64,000 nt of DNA from Plantibacter auratus (GTDB taxonomy: Bacteria > Actinomycetota > Actinomycetes > Actinomycetales > Microbacteriaceae). The position numbers and the translations under genes are program-made. The stretch is from the NCBI RefSeq assembly GCF_050587365.1, contig NZ_JBOBFV010000005.1, positions 248,001 to 312,000 on the forward strand, read 5' to 3'. Shown piece by piece: positions 23,182 through 32,348 of the stretch. The notes beneath the pieces were generated by a model. That model worked only from the letters and a program-made list of their open reading frames with translations. It made no database searches and was not told the origin of the DNA. Position 1 is the stretch's first letter; each line of letters starts with the position of its first letter.

Positions 23182-23263
23182 CAGTTCGAGGTCAGTGTGC
23201 GATGGGGAGCACTGCCCATCCGACGATCGTCGCGCACCCTCGCCGCGTTGCCATACTGAGTCC

Positions 23264-23815
23264 GTGAGTGGAACCGACGTTGCGCCGACGGGCGTGCTAC
23301 AGGACTATCAGTGGGCCGTCGAGGCCGAGCTGCAGAACACCCCATTCACCGTCACCAGCCTCCCCGACGGGTTCCAGGTCGGATACGACCTGGCGGACGC
23401 CCGCTGGTGGAACGTCCTCCAGCTGAACGAGGTGTCCGACAGCATCACCTACACCGTGCGGGTCGATGAGCGACGACGGCGGTTCAGCATCACCGACACG
23501 GTCAAGCGGATGAGCTGGTCGGCTGGTGTCTCCGGCTTCGTGCCGCGCCTCTCCTGGTCGTTCTCCTGGCAGTCCGGCCGTGTCCGGTACGGCAGGGTCA
23601 TCATGCTCGGGACCTCTCCCGGCGGGTTCGAGATCGCGTTCAGCCCCGAGAACGAACGCGCGCGGATCAAGGAGATCGGCGAAGAACTCGGTCTGCGTCC
23701 TCGCATGAGCCCCCATGTCAGCATCGGGCTCTGGGCGGCGGCCGGTGGCGTCGCGGTCGGCCTGATCGTGCCCGCCATCATCATGCTGAGTCTTTCCCTC
23801 ACCGGGAACCACTGA
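23264..23815 (+). CDS. Hypothetical protein with C-terminal transmembrane helix
   Basis: A 183-residue protein with a soluble N-terminal part rich in Trp, Ser and Arg (DGFQVGYDLADARWWNVLQL, VDERRRRFSITDTVKRMSW) and a C-terminal hydrophobic helix (SIGLWAAAGGVAVGLIVPAI). It may be a tail-anchored protein. The GTG at 23264 stands 6 nt after CATACT (23252-23257), a leaderless pattern, and the frame upstream of it is not protein-like. I do not recognise the family. Confidence 0.65.
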   Translation: MSGTDVAPTGVLQDYQWAVEAELQNTPFTVTSLPDGFQVGYDLADARWWNVLQLNEVSDSITYTVRVDERRRRFSITDTVKRMSWSAGVSGFVPRLSWSFSWQSGRVRYGRVIMLGTSPGGFEIAFSPENERARIKEIGEELGLRPRMSPHVSIGLWAAAGGVAVGLIVPAIIMLSLSLTGNH

Positions 23816-23852
23816 TGCAGGAGCTTCGAATCGGGACGGTGGCGCACTGGTG

Positions 23853-24350
23853 ATGGCGAGCAAGCGCGCGGCGGGCGACACACGGGGCTTCCTGCACAGC
23901 AGGGTATTCCAGACGGCGGCGATCGTCCTGATGCTGTTGGCCGGTCCGGTGGCCGTGGTCGTCGGCTCCTTCATGATGGCTGCCGACAGCGACCTGTTGC
24001 AGAACGGGGAGCGGACGAGTGGGACGGTCACCGAGGTCGACGACGGCCGGAAGGCATCTCACCACCGGTTCAGGACCGACTATCTGGCACCCGACGGTTC
24101 GCCACAGCGGGTCTGGGCGGACTGGCCCCTCGACGGCAAACCCGCCGTCGGCGACGTCGTCACGGTGATCTACCGCGCGGACGACCCCGGCACGGCGGTG
24201 CTCGAGGGCTATGACGGACCGGGGACCCCGGTCGTCGGGATCGGTGTCGTGCTGACCGGCGTGAGTCTCCTGATCGGCACCGCGATGCTCGTCGGGGTCT
24301 TGCTTCGAGCAGGCCGCGGGCCCGACCCCGAGGAGATCTCGAAGCCGTAA
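23853..24350 (+). CDS. DUF3592-like membrane protein
   Basis: A 165-residue protein with two transmembrane helices (about 22-45 and 128-150) flanking an extracytoplasmic beta-rich domain (GERTSGTVTEVDDG, then VGDVVTVIYRADDPGTAVL). This matches the general layout of DUF3592 proteins, whose function is unknown. The tandem starts GTG 23850 and ATG 23853 are both possible. It follows the preceding hypothetical gene by 37 nt. Confidence 0.6.
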   Translation: MASKRAAGDTRGFLHSRVFQTAAIVLMLLAGPVAVVVGSFMMAADSDLLQNGERTSGTVTEVDDGRKASHHRFRTDYLAPDGSPQRVWADWPLDGKPAVGDVVTVIYRADDPGTAVLEGYDGPGTPVVGIGVVLTGVSLLIGTAMLVGVLLRAGRGPDPEEISKP

Positions 24351-24462
24351 CCGTGCGGCGACCGAGGTCGCCGCCCGTCCGAGCATCTCGTCACCGGGTC
24401 GACTCGCACAGCTCCTCGCTCTTGACGGACCAGGTCTGCATGCGCCAGGGTCGACATCACGA

Positions 24463-24476
24463 TGTGAGCGATCACA
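24463..24476. promoter_or_regulatory. LacI-type operator upstream of the GH43 gene
   Basis: TGTGAGCGATCACA has perfect 5-bp arms around GCGA and resembles the symmetric lac operator TGTGAGCGCTCACA. Spacing between arms is 4 nt, unlike the 6 nt of CRP/GlxR sites. It lies 38 nt before the GTG start of the secreted glycosidase. Confidence 0.6.
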
Positions 24477-24513
24477 ATCCGTGACCCTGATCCCGAGACG
24501 ATGGAGTTTCCAG

Positions 24514-27423
24514 GTGAGTCCACAACGCCTATCGACCATGCGACCCCGGCACCTGTCCCGTAACTGGACAACCCCGCTGGTGGCCTCACCCAAGCGGACC
24601 GCTGCCTGGGGCGCGATGATCATGGTAGGAGTCATCTCCGCTCTGGGCGCCACGCCGGCGACGGCAGCCGCCGACTCGAGTGCGCTGCTGCACTATCGAT
24701 TCGACACGGCCGCGAACGGTGTGGTGCCGGATGTGAGCGGTAACGGCAACGACGGGACGCTCAGGAACGTGGGCGGCACGGTCGCCGACGGCCTGCTCAC
24801 CCTGCCCGGCGGCTCGGCCGACTCGGCGCCCTATCTCGACATCCCGACCGACGATCTGGCCGGGGTGCAGACGTTGACCTCGAGCATCTGGCTCGAGTCG
24901 CAGTCACCAGCTGGGAACACCGCTGCAGCCTTCATCGGCACCCCGGTCGGCGATGGCCAGTTCTCAGCGGGCTACTGGTTGCTCAATCCGGCGAATCCGA
25001 ACGGGTACGTCAAGTCCGTCATCACGGATTCGGTGAACCCCGGAGCACCCTGGACGACCGAGGTGGGCGCCGGTTCGACCAACGCGCCTACCAGCGGACT
25101 CCGGACCCCGACCGGGATGGCGCTCTACACGACCGTGATCGACGGCCCGGCCGGAACGTTGACGAGCTACGTGAACGGTGAGCGGATCGCGCAGACCGCC
25201 ATCACGCGCGACCTGGCGTCCTTCGGTCCGGACCTCGTCGCCTACCTCGGCCGCTCCACCTACGCGGACGCCGGGTGGAAGGGCTCCATCGACGAGGTCG
25301 TCCTGAGCGATGTCGCGATGACGGCGACGGAGGTCCAGGACGCGTTCATCGAGCAGTCGATCGAGAAGGCGTCGTCCGGGCTGCGCGTACCGACGGAGGC
25401 GACGAGCGACTTCGCACTCCCCTCGACCTCCTATGGCACGCGTCTGAGCTGGACCTCGGATGACGCCGCCATCGTCGTGGAGGACGGGCTCGCGCGGGTG
25501 GTCCGGCCGACGAATGGCGAGCAGGACGCCACGGTGACCCTCACTGCCACGGTGACCGCCGGAGACCGACAGGAGACGTTGGCATTCCCCGTCCGGGTCG
25601 CCGCCGACCGCTCCGACGCTGAGAAGCTCGCCCTCGACCTGGAGGGCATCCGGATCACCAATTCGGATGACATCCGGTCCAACTTCTCCGTCCCAGGCAA
25701 GGGCCCGAACGGATCGTCCTTCACCTGGTCCGTCATCGGCGGCACCAAGGCGGCGACGGTCCGCGCGGGAGTCGACGAATCGTCGAAGACCATCGACGTC
25801 GTACGCCCCGCCACCGGGAGTGCCGTGACCGTGACGCTCCGCGCCACCGCGCGCATCGCCGGATCCGAACTGACGCGGGACATCACCGTGTCCGTCCAGC
25901 CGCTGCCGGCGGACCAGCCGGATCCCGAAGCCTATGTGTGGGCGTTCTTCACCGGGGAGGGCAGTGGTGCCGAGCAGGTCAGCCTCGCTGCATCCAAGGG
26001 CAACGACGCGTTGAGCTGGAACACGCTGAACGGGGGCAAGCCGATCTTCACGTCGACCCAGGGCACGACCGGTCTGCGCGACCCGTTCATCCTCCGCTCC
26101 CCCGATGGCGACCGGTTCTTCATGATCGCCACCGACCTGAAGATCGACGGTCTTCCCGGCGGCTTCGCCACGGCCCAGATCAGTGGGTCGCGGTACATCG
26201 AGGTCTGGGAGTCGAACGACCTGGTCACCTGGTCCGAGCAACGGCATGTGAAGGTCTCCTCGGACTTCGCCGGGAACACCTGGGCGCCCGAAGCCTACTG
26301 GGACGACAAGCTGGACACCTTCGTCGTGTTCTGGGCCTCGAACCTGTACGACACCACGGACGAGAGCCAGCGGACGAACGTGACCTACAACCGGATGATG
26401 TACGCGACGACCGACGACTTCATCACCTTCTCCGATCCCGAGCCGTGGATCGACGTCTCGCGTGGGCCCGGTCTCGGCACGATCGACTCCTCGGTCACGA
26501 AGTCGGGCGACTACTACTACCGGTTCACGAAGGACGAGGGGACGCTGACCATCCGCGAGGAGCGGTCGACGGATCTCCTCGCCACCGAGACGGGGACCCT
26601 GCCCGGTGCGGGAGGACCTGCCGACCAGTGGAGTCTCGTCAAGGACCAGGTCGCCTCCGGATTGCCGAACGGCGAGCCGGGCGGTGTCTACCTGAACGGC
26701 GAGGGCCCGAGTGTCTTCCCCGCGAATCCCGGCGACGTGAACGGGCTCGACTGGTATCTGTTCATCGACCAGCCCGACTACCACGGTGGCCCGAACCACT
26801 ACATCCCGTTCGGGACCGACTCCCTCGACGACGGCGACTCCTGGGAGCCGTTGGGGGCCAAGCTCCGGGAGAACCTTCCTCAGAACGCGGACGGCGGAAA
26901 ACCGAGGCACGGCACGGTCATCCCCGTGACCCGTGCCGAGTACGAACGTCTGTTGACCGCCTACGCGCCGGCTGTCGCCGTCCAGGACGTCTCGGTACCC
27001 GACGTCGTCACCGCGGTGGGAACGGCTCCGAGCCTGCCGTCCGCCGTGCTGACGAAGGTGGACCGTTCGATCGAGACCGTCCCTGTGGACTGGGCGGCCG
27101 TGCAGGCCGATCAGTATGGAGCGCCCGGCAGGTTCACCGTGTCGGGAACGGCGGCAGACGATGCCCGCACGCCGGTCGACGTCACCGTCACCGTGCGGGC
27201 GGGGGGCGCGCTGCCGGGTGGACCCGAGCCGTCCACCCCGCCAGCGGCGGAACCGGGTTCGTCGTCGGGTGGTGACGCCGTCAGCGGCCCTGGCCCGAGG
27301 GACGGCCTGGCGTCCACGGGGGTCGACACGGAGGCCGTCGCGCTCCTGGCGACGGCCGCGACCATCGCCCTCCTCGTCGGCGGGCTGCTCACCCGGCGCC
27401 GCACGAGACGTGGGGAGATCTAA
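24514..27423 (+). CDS. Secreted wall-anchored glycoside hydrolase (LamG-Ig-GH43) with LAXTG sorting signal
   Basis: A 969-residue surface enzyme. A signal peptide ends near ATPATAAAD (about residue 50). A LamG domain follows (about 55-265), then tandem atrophied Ig-like domains (about 275-455), then a GH43-type five-bladed beta-propeller (about 470-815) with GLRDPFILRSPDGDRFFMIA, GNTWAPEAYWDD and LNGEGPSVF holding likely catalytic acids, then a Big_4-like Ig domain. The C-terminus has LASTG, a hydrophobic helix and RRRTRRGEI: a LAXTG signal preferred by class E sortases. GH43 enzymes act on arabinan or xylan side chains; the substrate here is inferred. GTG 24514 has GGAG 7 nt upstream. Confidence 0.85.
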   Translation: MSPQRLSTMRPRHLSRNWTTPLVASPKRTAAWGAMIMVGVISALGATPATAAADSSALLHYRFDTAANGVVPDVSGNGNDGTLRNVGGTVADGLLTLPGGSADSAPYLDIPTDDLAGVQTLTSSIWLESQSPAGNTAAAFIGTPVGDGQFSAGYWLLNPANPNGYVKSVITDSVNPGAPWTTEVGAGSTNAPTSGLRTPTGMALYTTVIDGPAGTLTSYVNGERIAQTAITRDLASFGPDLVAYLGRSTYADAGWKGSIDEVVLSDVAMTATEVQDAFIEQSIEKASSGLRVPTEATSDFALPSTSYGTRLSWTSDDAAIVVEDGLARVVRPTNGEQDATVTLTATVTAGDRQETLAFPVRVAADRSDAEKLALDLEGIRITNSDDIRSNFSVPGKGPNGSSFTWSVIGGTKAATVRAGVDESSKTIDVVRPATGSAVTVTLRATARIAGSELTRDITVSVQPLPADQPDPEAYVWAFFTGEGSGAEQVSLAASKGNDALSWNTLNGGKPIFTSTQGTTGLRDPFILRSPDGDRFFMIATDLKIDGLPGGFATAQISGSRYIEVWESNDLVTWSEQRHVKVSSDFAGNTWAPEAYWDDKLDTFVVFWASNLYDTTDESQRTNVTYNRMMYATTDDFITFSDPEPWIDVSRGPGLGTIDSSVTKSGDYYYRFTKDEGTLTIREERSTDLLATETGTLPGAGGPADQWSLVKDQVASGLPNGEPGGVYLNGEGPSVFPANPGDVNGLDWYLFIDQPDYHGGPNHYIPFGTDSLDDGDSWEPLGAKLRENLPQNADGGKPRHGTVIPVTRAEYERLLTAYAPAVAVQDVSVPDVVTAVGTAPSLPSAVLTKVDRSIETVPVDWAAVQADQYGAPGRFTVSGTAADDARTPVDVTVTVRAGGALPGGPEPSTPPAAEPGSSSGGDAVSGPGPRDGLASTGVDTEAVALLATAATIALLVGGLLTRRRTRRGEI

Positions 27424-27523
27424 GGGCGATCTCGGCGTCGCACTGGAGGAGGAAGGGACCACCGCTGAGCCGCCCCGCGGACCGTGCCCGTCTGCTCGAC
27501 CGTCGACGGGCACGAGGCCTGGC

Positions 27524-27529
27524 TAGGCT
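27524..27529 (+). promoter_or_regulatory. -10 box of a leaderless otsB transcript
   Basis: TAGGCT, 6 nt before ATG 27536, with no room for a ribosome binding site. Confidence 0.55.
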
Positions 27530-27535
27530 TGGTTG

Positions 27536-28312
27536 ATGAGCTCCGATGACGAAGTGATTCAAGCCATCACCGCTGGTTCCGATGCAGGACTCGTGATGGA
27601 TTTCGACGGGGTCCTCTCCCCGATCACGGACGAGCCGGCCCTCAGCGAGTTGCTGCCTGGCACAGCGCAGACGCTCGAGCGGCTGGCTGGGAAGCTCTCC
27701 ACGGTCGCGCTCCTCTCTGGGCGCCCGGTGGGTTTCCTCGCCGACCGCGCCACGATCCCCGGTGTCGACCTCTACGGCTCGTACGGTCTCGAACGTCTCA
27801 CCGACGGCGTCATCGACGTCGTGCCCGAAGCCCAGGAGTGGACGACTGCTGTCCAGTCAGCGACGCGTGAACTCCACCGAGAACTCGACAGCATCGACGG
27901 TGTCGACGTCGAAGAGAAGTCCCTCGCCGTCGCAGTCCACTGGCGCCGTGCACTCGACCGCGCGGCGGCCGAGCGATTGGTGGCGCCGCTCGTCGAGCGC
28001 GTCATCGACGAATTCGGGCTCAGGCGGGAACCCGGCAAGTGCGTCGAAGAGCTGCGGATGCCCTTGGATGAGGACAAAGGGACGGCGCTGCACAGGATCA
28101 TCCGGGCTGATGGTTTGGGTGTCGTCGCATACGCCGGTGATGACCGTGGGGACCTGCCTGCGTTCAGGGTGGCGCTGGCCAGCGGCGGGTATGCACTCGT
28201 CGTCGACGGCCCCGATGCTGCGGTGGAGGTCGCTTCGGTGGACGGAGTCCACTTCGCAGGTCCCGGCGAGTTCCAGCAGTGGCTCCAGCAACTCGACGAC
28301 GCTCTGGGATGA
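27536..28312 (+). CDS. otsB: Trehalose-phosphatase
   Basis: HAD-superfamily phosphatase converting trehalose 6-phosphate to trehalose. The 258-residue product shows the four HAD motifs: MDFDGVLSP (nucleophile Asp), LLSGRPVG, a Lys-containing cap/ELRMPLDEDKGTAL, and YAGDDRGDLPAF for Mg binding. The ATG at 27536 is 6 nt after TAGGCT. The partner otsA is not in the window; the separate TreYZ route is encoded at 32349-36484. Confidence 0.93.
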   Translation: MSSDDEVIQAITAGSDAGLVMDFDGVLSPITDEPALSELLPGTAQTLERLAGKLSTVALLSGRPVGFLADRATIPGVDLYGSYGLERLTDGVIDVVPEAQEWTTAVQSATRELHRELDSIDGVDVEEKSLAVAVHWRRALDRAAAERLVAPLVERVIDEFGLRREPGKCVEELRMPLDEDKGTALHRIIRADGLGVVAYAGDDRGDLPAFRVALASGGYALVVDGPDAAVEVASVDGVHFAGPGEFQQWLQQLDDALG

Positions 28313-28650
28313 CCGTATCGCTCTGAGAACCAGTAGCCTCGATGACATCCTCGCCGCGTGGGCGGAGACGCCTGCGAAGCCAACGGCTCGCCGGTCACGA
28401 CGTTCGCAACCTCGGGCGGTTGAGTCTTCTCACGCCGACGACGATGTGACTCCGACCTTGTGGAGCGTCGTCCTGGGCTCTCACATCTCTGAAAATGGGC
28501 GAGGTCGTTCAGCCAATGGCGAGGGGAATCGAATCGTGTCGGCGGGCATTCAGTCGCCTCGATCGAGCCAACGATGTGCACGGGGCGTCGCTGACCGGCT
28601 TCAAGCGCTACTCGCAGTCGTGCGCGATTCAGCGAACGCTGCGGCAAAAC
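28313..28650. other. Non-coding gap between otsB and the tRNA terminator
   Basis: About 340 nt of somewhat lower GC. Open frames here are short and lack start signals and recognisable protein features. No repeat, RNA or promoter is evident apart from the tRNA terminator that follows. Confidence 0.5.
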
Positions 28651-28684
28651 AGAGAAGCACCGAAGAAATCTCCGGTGCTTCTCT
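28651..28684 (-). terminator. Rho-independent terminator of the tRNA-Thr/tRNA-Met transcript
   Basis: AGAGAAGCACCG (28651-28662) and CGGTGCTTCTCT (28673-28684) form a perfect 12-bp stem; on the minus strand the stem is followed by GTTTTGCC, a short U tract. Confidence 0.85.
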
Positions 28685-28699
28685 CTTGAACAGCTGATC

Positions 28700-28776
28700 T
28701 GGTAGCAGGAGAGAGATTCGAACTCTCGACCTCACGATTATGAGTCGTGCGCTCTCACCAACTGAGCTACCCTGCC
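28700..28776 (-). tRNA. tRNA-Met (CAT anticodon), elongator type
   Basis: A 77-nt cloverleaf including encoded CCA. Acceptor GGCAGGG pairs with TCCTGCT with G-U at both ends; anticodon loop CTCATAA. The D-arm GCTCAGTTGGTGAGAGC and lack of initiator features favour elongator Met; tRNA-Ile2 is less likely. Confidence 0.9.
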
Positions 28777-28818
28777 ACGTCTCTCCGTATGCCGGCGAGA
28801 GCAGTGACGGAGAGAACG

Positions 28819-28890
<72 letters not shown>

Positions 28891-28970
28891 GCGAACCAAA
28901 CCGCTCACGCGGAAATGGCACCAGTAGAGACTAGCATCCCGCGAGGGGTGCTTCGTACACCGGATCGGGA

Positions 28971-29909
28971 TCAGTTCGCGGCGAAGGTGTCCGCGGCGTG
29001 GACGACCTTCTGCAGGTACGACGCGGCCCCGTTGTACGACCCGATCGCCGCGATCCAATCGGCCTCGATGCGGAGGTCACGGCCACCGTGGCACAGGTAG
29101 TGCGCTGCGGCGAGCGCCGCGTCGTCGATCTGCTGCGGGTCCGCGACGCCGTCGCCGTTCCCGTCCGCGCCCCACCGCTGCCAGGTCGACGGGATGAACT
29201 GCATCGGCCCGACCGCACGATCCCATCTGGCGTCACCGTCGAAGGCGCCGCGGTCCGTGTCGGTGACGGCATCGAACTCGGTGCCGGTGAGCGCCGGGCC
29301 GACGATGGGTGGAACGGCCCGCCCGGCGTCGTCGAGGGCACCGCCGAAGATCGTGCCGTGGCCGGACTCGACGCTGCCGAGCGCGGCCAGCGTGTTCCAG
29401 GCGATCCCGCAGCCCGGCTGCGTCTCCGCGACGGCGAGCGCCGCACCGGCGTAGGCGACCATCGCCCGCTCGGGGATGCCGAGGCGGAGCGCCGTGGCCG
29501 TCGCCCAGGCACGGTCCACCCGGTCGGTGACGGCCGCCGGCGCTGTTCCAGCCGAGCCCGCGGCGGGGATGCCCGGTCCCTCGACGGCAGCATGTGGCGC
29601 GGTTCCGAGGGTCGAGTCCCGTGCTTCCGCCCGACTGATGAGCTCCGGTCCCCAGACGACCGCTGCCACGATGACGGCGAGACCGACGATCGCGACCGCC
29701 CCGCCGGCGACGAGCCATCCCACGCGGATCCCCGCCCGCCGGTTCCGGCGTGTCGGTGCGACGGGGCGCCGGGAGCCGTTGCGCGCGCCGGACGGTCGGG
29801 ACCGCGGCTTCCGCGTCGAGCGGGTGGCGCTGGTCGTGCGTCGTCCGGGCGCAGCGGTCTTGCGTTGTGGGGGCCGACGCGCACCACTCCCCTTCGCCGA
29901 TGTCCCCAC
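28971..29909 (-). CDS. Membrane-anchored lytic transglycosylase
   Basis: A 312-residue protein with a highly basic N-terminus of about 60 residues, one transmembrane helix (about 62-85) and an extracytoplasmic SLT domain: LGSVESGHGTIFG with the catalytic Glu, DRAVGPMQFIPSTWQRWGAD, and a GNGDGVADPQQIDDAA calcium-binding-like loop, ending YNGAASYLQKVVHAAD. Lytic transglycosylases cleave MurNAc-GlcNAc bonds to form anhydro-muropeptides. The GTG at 29909 is 6 nt after TACGGT (29916-29921). A lipoprotein paralogue lies at 47580-48344. Confidence 0.88.
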   Translation of the reverse strand: MGTSAKGSGARRPPQRKTAAPGRRTTSATRSTRKPRSRPSGARNGSRRPVAPTRRNRRAGIRVGWLVAGGAVAIVGLAVIVAAVVWGPELISRAEARDSTLGTAPHAAVEGPGIPAAGSAGTAPAAVTDRVDRAWATATALRLGIPERAMVAYAGAALAVAETQPGCGIAWNTLAALGSVESGHGTIFGGALDDAGRAVPPIVGPALTGTEFDAVTDTDRGAFDGDARWDRAVGPMQFIPSTWQRWGADGNGDGVADPQQIDDAALAAAHYLCHGGRDLRIEADWIAAIGSYNGAASYLQKVVHAADTFAAN

Positions 29910-29954
29910 CAGTCCACCGTACCCGCGCGTCGGTCGGCGCCGTGCGCCGCAGGT

Positions 29955-30332
29955 TCAGTGCTCCTGGGCAGCCTTCGCAGCCTGCTTGGCCTGACGCTTC
30001 GCCCGAAGGTCCTTCGCGACGGCGACGCCCTTCTTGGCTGCGGCGTTCGCCTTCGTGCTGGCCTGCTTCGCACCCTCGAACTCCGAGGCGAGGACGGCGA
30101 GCCCGCCGACGGCGATCAATGCTCCCGGTCCGGGAAGCGGGATCAGGGCCACGCCGAGGGCCACGGTGCCACCGCCGACGACACCGACGCCCGCCCGGTA
30201 GACCCGGTTCGCGGTCGGATTCCGACGGATAATGCCACGCGTCGTCCGGGCCGCTGATCCGGCGATGCCTGCCGCCTGCGAGGCGACGCGCTTCGCCGTG
30301 CTGCGGGCCGAGCCGTCCGATTCCGTGGTCAT
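29955..30332 (-). CDS. PGPGW-family transmembrane protein
   Basis: A 125-residue membrane protein with the family signature LIPLPGPGALIAVGGLAVLA in the middle, between a basic N-terminal region and a Lys/Ala-rich C-terminal coiled region. Function is unknown. ATG 30332 sits 6 nt after TAGAGT (30339-30344), another leaderless start. It lies 45 nt upstream of the transglycosylase on the same strand. Confidence 0.8.
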   Translation of the reverse strand: MTTESDGSARSTAKRVASQAAGIAGSAARTTRGIIRRNPTANRVYRAGVGVVGGGTVALGVALIPLPGPGALIAVGGLAVLASEFEGAKQASTKANAAAKKGVAVAKDLRAKRQAKQAAKAAQEH

Positions 30333-30550
30333 GTCCCCACTCTAAGCAGGGCGGGCGGGTCGGTGGCCGGGAATCCGGTCCGAATCGACGTGGCTCCCGT
30401 GTGACCGAACCGACGTGAGCGCGGGGTGCCAGCGCGACCGCACCCCTCTGGAGCGCCGCGCTCGCCGCCATGCATCGCACTCGTGTCAGCGCACCGCGCT
30501 GGCCAGTCCACGAGCGGCGACGGGCCCCGTGGATGGCCTAGGGTAGCGAC

Positions 30551-32335
30551 ATGGACTCCGCCCTCCCGACCACGTCGGCGACCGCAGCTCAGCACGCCTC
30601 CCCCGCAGGAGGCTCCACCCCCGGTTCGGAGTGGTGGCGCTCCGCCGTCATCTACCAGATCTACCCGCGATCGTTCGCGGACGCGAACGGCGACGGCCTC
30701 GGCGACCTGCCCGGGATCACCTCCCGCCTCGGCGCCCTGCAGGAGCTCGGCGTCGACGCCATCTGGCTGTCCCCCTTCATGACGAGCCCGCAGAAGGACG
30801 CCGGCTACGACGTCGCCGATTATTGCGACGTCGACCCCATCTTCGGCACGCTCGCCGACTTCGACGCGATGACCGCTGCCGCGCACGCTGCCGGCATCCG
30901 CGTCATCGTCGACCTCGTCCCCAACCACTCCTCGAGCGCCCACCGTTGGTTCCAGGAGGCCCTCGCGGCCGGGCCCGGCTCGGCGGAGCGCGCCCGATAC
31001 ATGTTCCGCGACGGCAAGGGCGAGCACGGCGAGATCGCCCCCAACAACTGGGAGTCCGTCTTCGGCGGTCCGGCATGGACGCGCGTCACCGAGGCCGACG
31101 GCACGCCTGGCCAGTGGTACCTGCACATCTTCGACTCCTCGCAGCCCGACTTCGACTGGACGAACCCGTGGGTCCGCGAGCAGTTCCGCGACATCCTCCG
31201 GTTCTGGCTCGACCGCGGCGTCGACGGGTTCCGCGTCGACGTGGCGCACGGCATGATCAAGGCCGACGGCCTGCCCGACTACACCCCACCGGCCGAGGGC
31301 GGCAGCATGGGTGGCGCCTCGGCGGGCGTCGCACTCGAACCCGGCATCAGCACCGGGCCCGCCTCGTGGCCGGAGACCGCGCCCTACTGGGGTCAGGACG
31401 GCGTCCACGAGATCTACCGCGACTGGCACGAGCTGCTCGCGACGTACGACGGGGACCGTGTGCTGTGCGCCGAGGCCTGGGTCGACCCGCTCGACAAAAT
31501 GGCCCTGTGGGTGCGCCCCGACGAGATGCAGCAGGCGTTCAACTTCCCGTACCTCGAGACACCGTGGAACGCAGCCGCGCTCAAGACCATCGTCTCGGAG
31601 TCGCTGCGCGCGTTCGCCCAGGTCGGCGCACCGAGCACCTGGGTGCTCTCGAACCACGACGTCGTCCGGCACGCGTCCCGCCTAGCGCTCACGGAGGAGA
31701 ACCCCCAGGGCTACGGCGTCGGTCCGAACACCCCCGGCCAGCCGGACCGGGCCCTCGGGTTGCAGCGGGCCAGGGCGGCGACCGCCCTCATGCTGAGCCT
31801 GCCCGGTGGGGCGTACCTCTACCAGGGTGAGGAGCTCGGGCTCCCCGAGGTCATCGACCTGCCGGATGACGCCCGACAGGACCCGACGTGGTTCCGCACG
31901 AACCACGAACGGTACGGCCGCGACGGTTGCCGCGTGCCGATCCCGTGGGAGGCCGGCCACCCCGCGTACGGCTTCAACACGACCGGTGCGTCCTGGCTGC
32001 CGCAGCCCGACGACTGGAACGACTACTCGCGCGACGCACAGGCCGGCATCCCCGGTTCGACGCTGGAGCTGTACCGCACGCTGCTCCGTCTGCGCCGCGA
32101 GCACACGCTGGGACTCGGCTCGATCGCCTGGATCGAAGGGGCTCCCGACACCATCCTCGCGCTGACCAACGGTGCGGTCACGGTCGTCGCGAACACCGGT
32201 GCCGACGACATCGCCGTGCCCTCGTCGCTCGCGGACTCGGCCGTGCTCGTCGCGAGCGGACCCTTCGACGGCAGGACCATCCACGGCGACACGACGGTCT
32301 GGTTCACGACGCCGTCGACCCTGCCCGTCGGCTGA
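30551..32335 (+). CDS. GH13 alpha-glucosidase (oligo-1,6-glucosidase type)
   Basis: A 594-residue cytoplasmic alpha-amylase-family enzyme. Conserved regions: VIYQIYPRSFADANGDGLGD, VDLVPNHSS, DGFRVDVAHGM with nucleophile Asp, LCAEAWVD with acid/base Glu, and VLSNHDVVRH with the third Asp. This pattern fits AglA-type alpha-glucosidases acting on maltose, isomaltose or sucrose-like sugars; exact specificity is not decided. ATG 30551 is 6 nt after TAGGGT (30539-30544). It converges on treZ with a 13-nt gap and fits the local alpha-glucan metabolism theme. Confidence 0.92.
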   Translation: MDSALPTTSATAAQHASPAGGSTPGSEWWRSAVIYQIYPRSFADANGDGLGDLPGITSRLGALQELGVDAIWLSPFMTSPQKDAGYDVADYCDVDPIFGTLADFDAMTAAAHAAGIRVIVDLVPNHSSSAHRWFQEALAAGPGSAERARYMFRDGKGEHGEIAPNNWESVFGGPAWTRVTEADGTPGQWYLHIFDSSQPDFDWTNPWVREQFRDILRFWLDRGVDGFRVDVAHGMIKADGLPDYTPPAEGGSMGGASAGVALEPGISTGPASWPETAPYWGQDGVHEIYRDWHELLATYDGDRVLCAEAWVDPLDKMALWVRPDEMQQAFNFPYLETPWNAAALKTIVSESLRAFAQVGAPSTWVLSNHDVVRHASRLALTEENPQGYGVGPNTPGQPDRALGLQRARAATALMLSLPGGAYLYQGEELGLPEVIDLPDDARQDPTWFRTNHERYGRDGCRVPIPWEAGHPAYGFNTTGASWLPQPDDWNDYSRDAQAGIPGSTLELYRTLLRLRREHTLGLGSIAWIEGAPDTILALTNGAVTVVANTGADDIAVPSSLADSAVLVASGPFDGRTIHGDTTVWFTTPSTLPVG

Positions 32336-32348
32336 GACCTGGCCCGGG

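Noticed and set aside
24463..24476. CRP/GlxR binding site
   Set aside because: Arms TGTGA/TCACA are separated by 4 nt, not the 6 nt of GlxR/CRP sites; the LacI-type reading fits better.
24964..27513. 849-codon open frame antisense to the GH43 gene
   Set aside because: Shadow frame from third-position GC bias; Arg/Gly/Asp-rich translation with no domain, while the plus-strand frame has clear domains.
28495..28689. 64-codon frame after otsB
   Set aside because: Runs into the tRNA terminator, no ribosome binding site or recognisable sequence.
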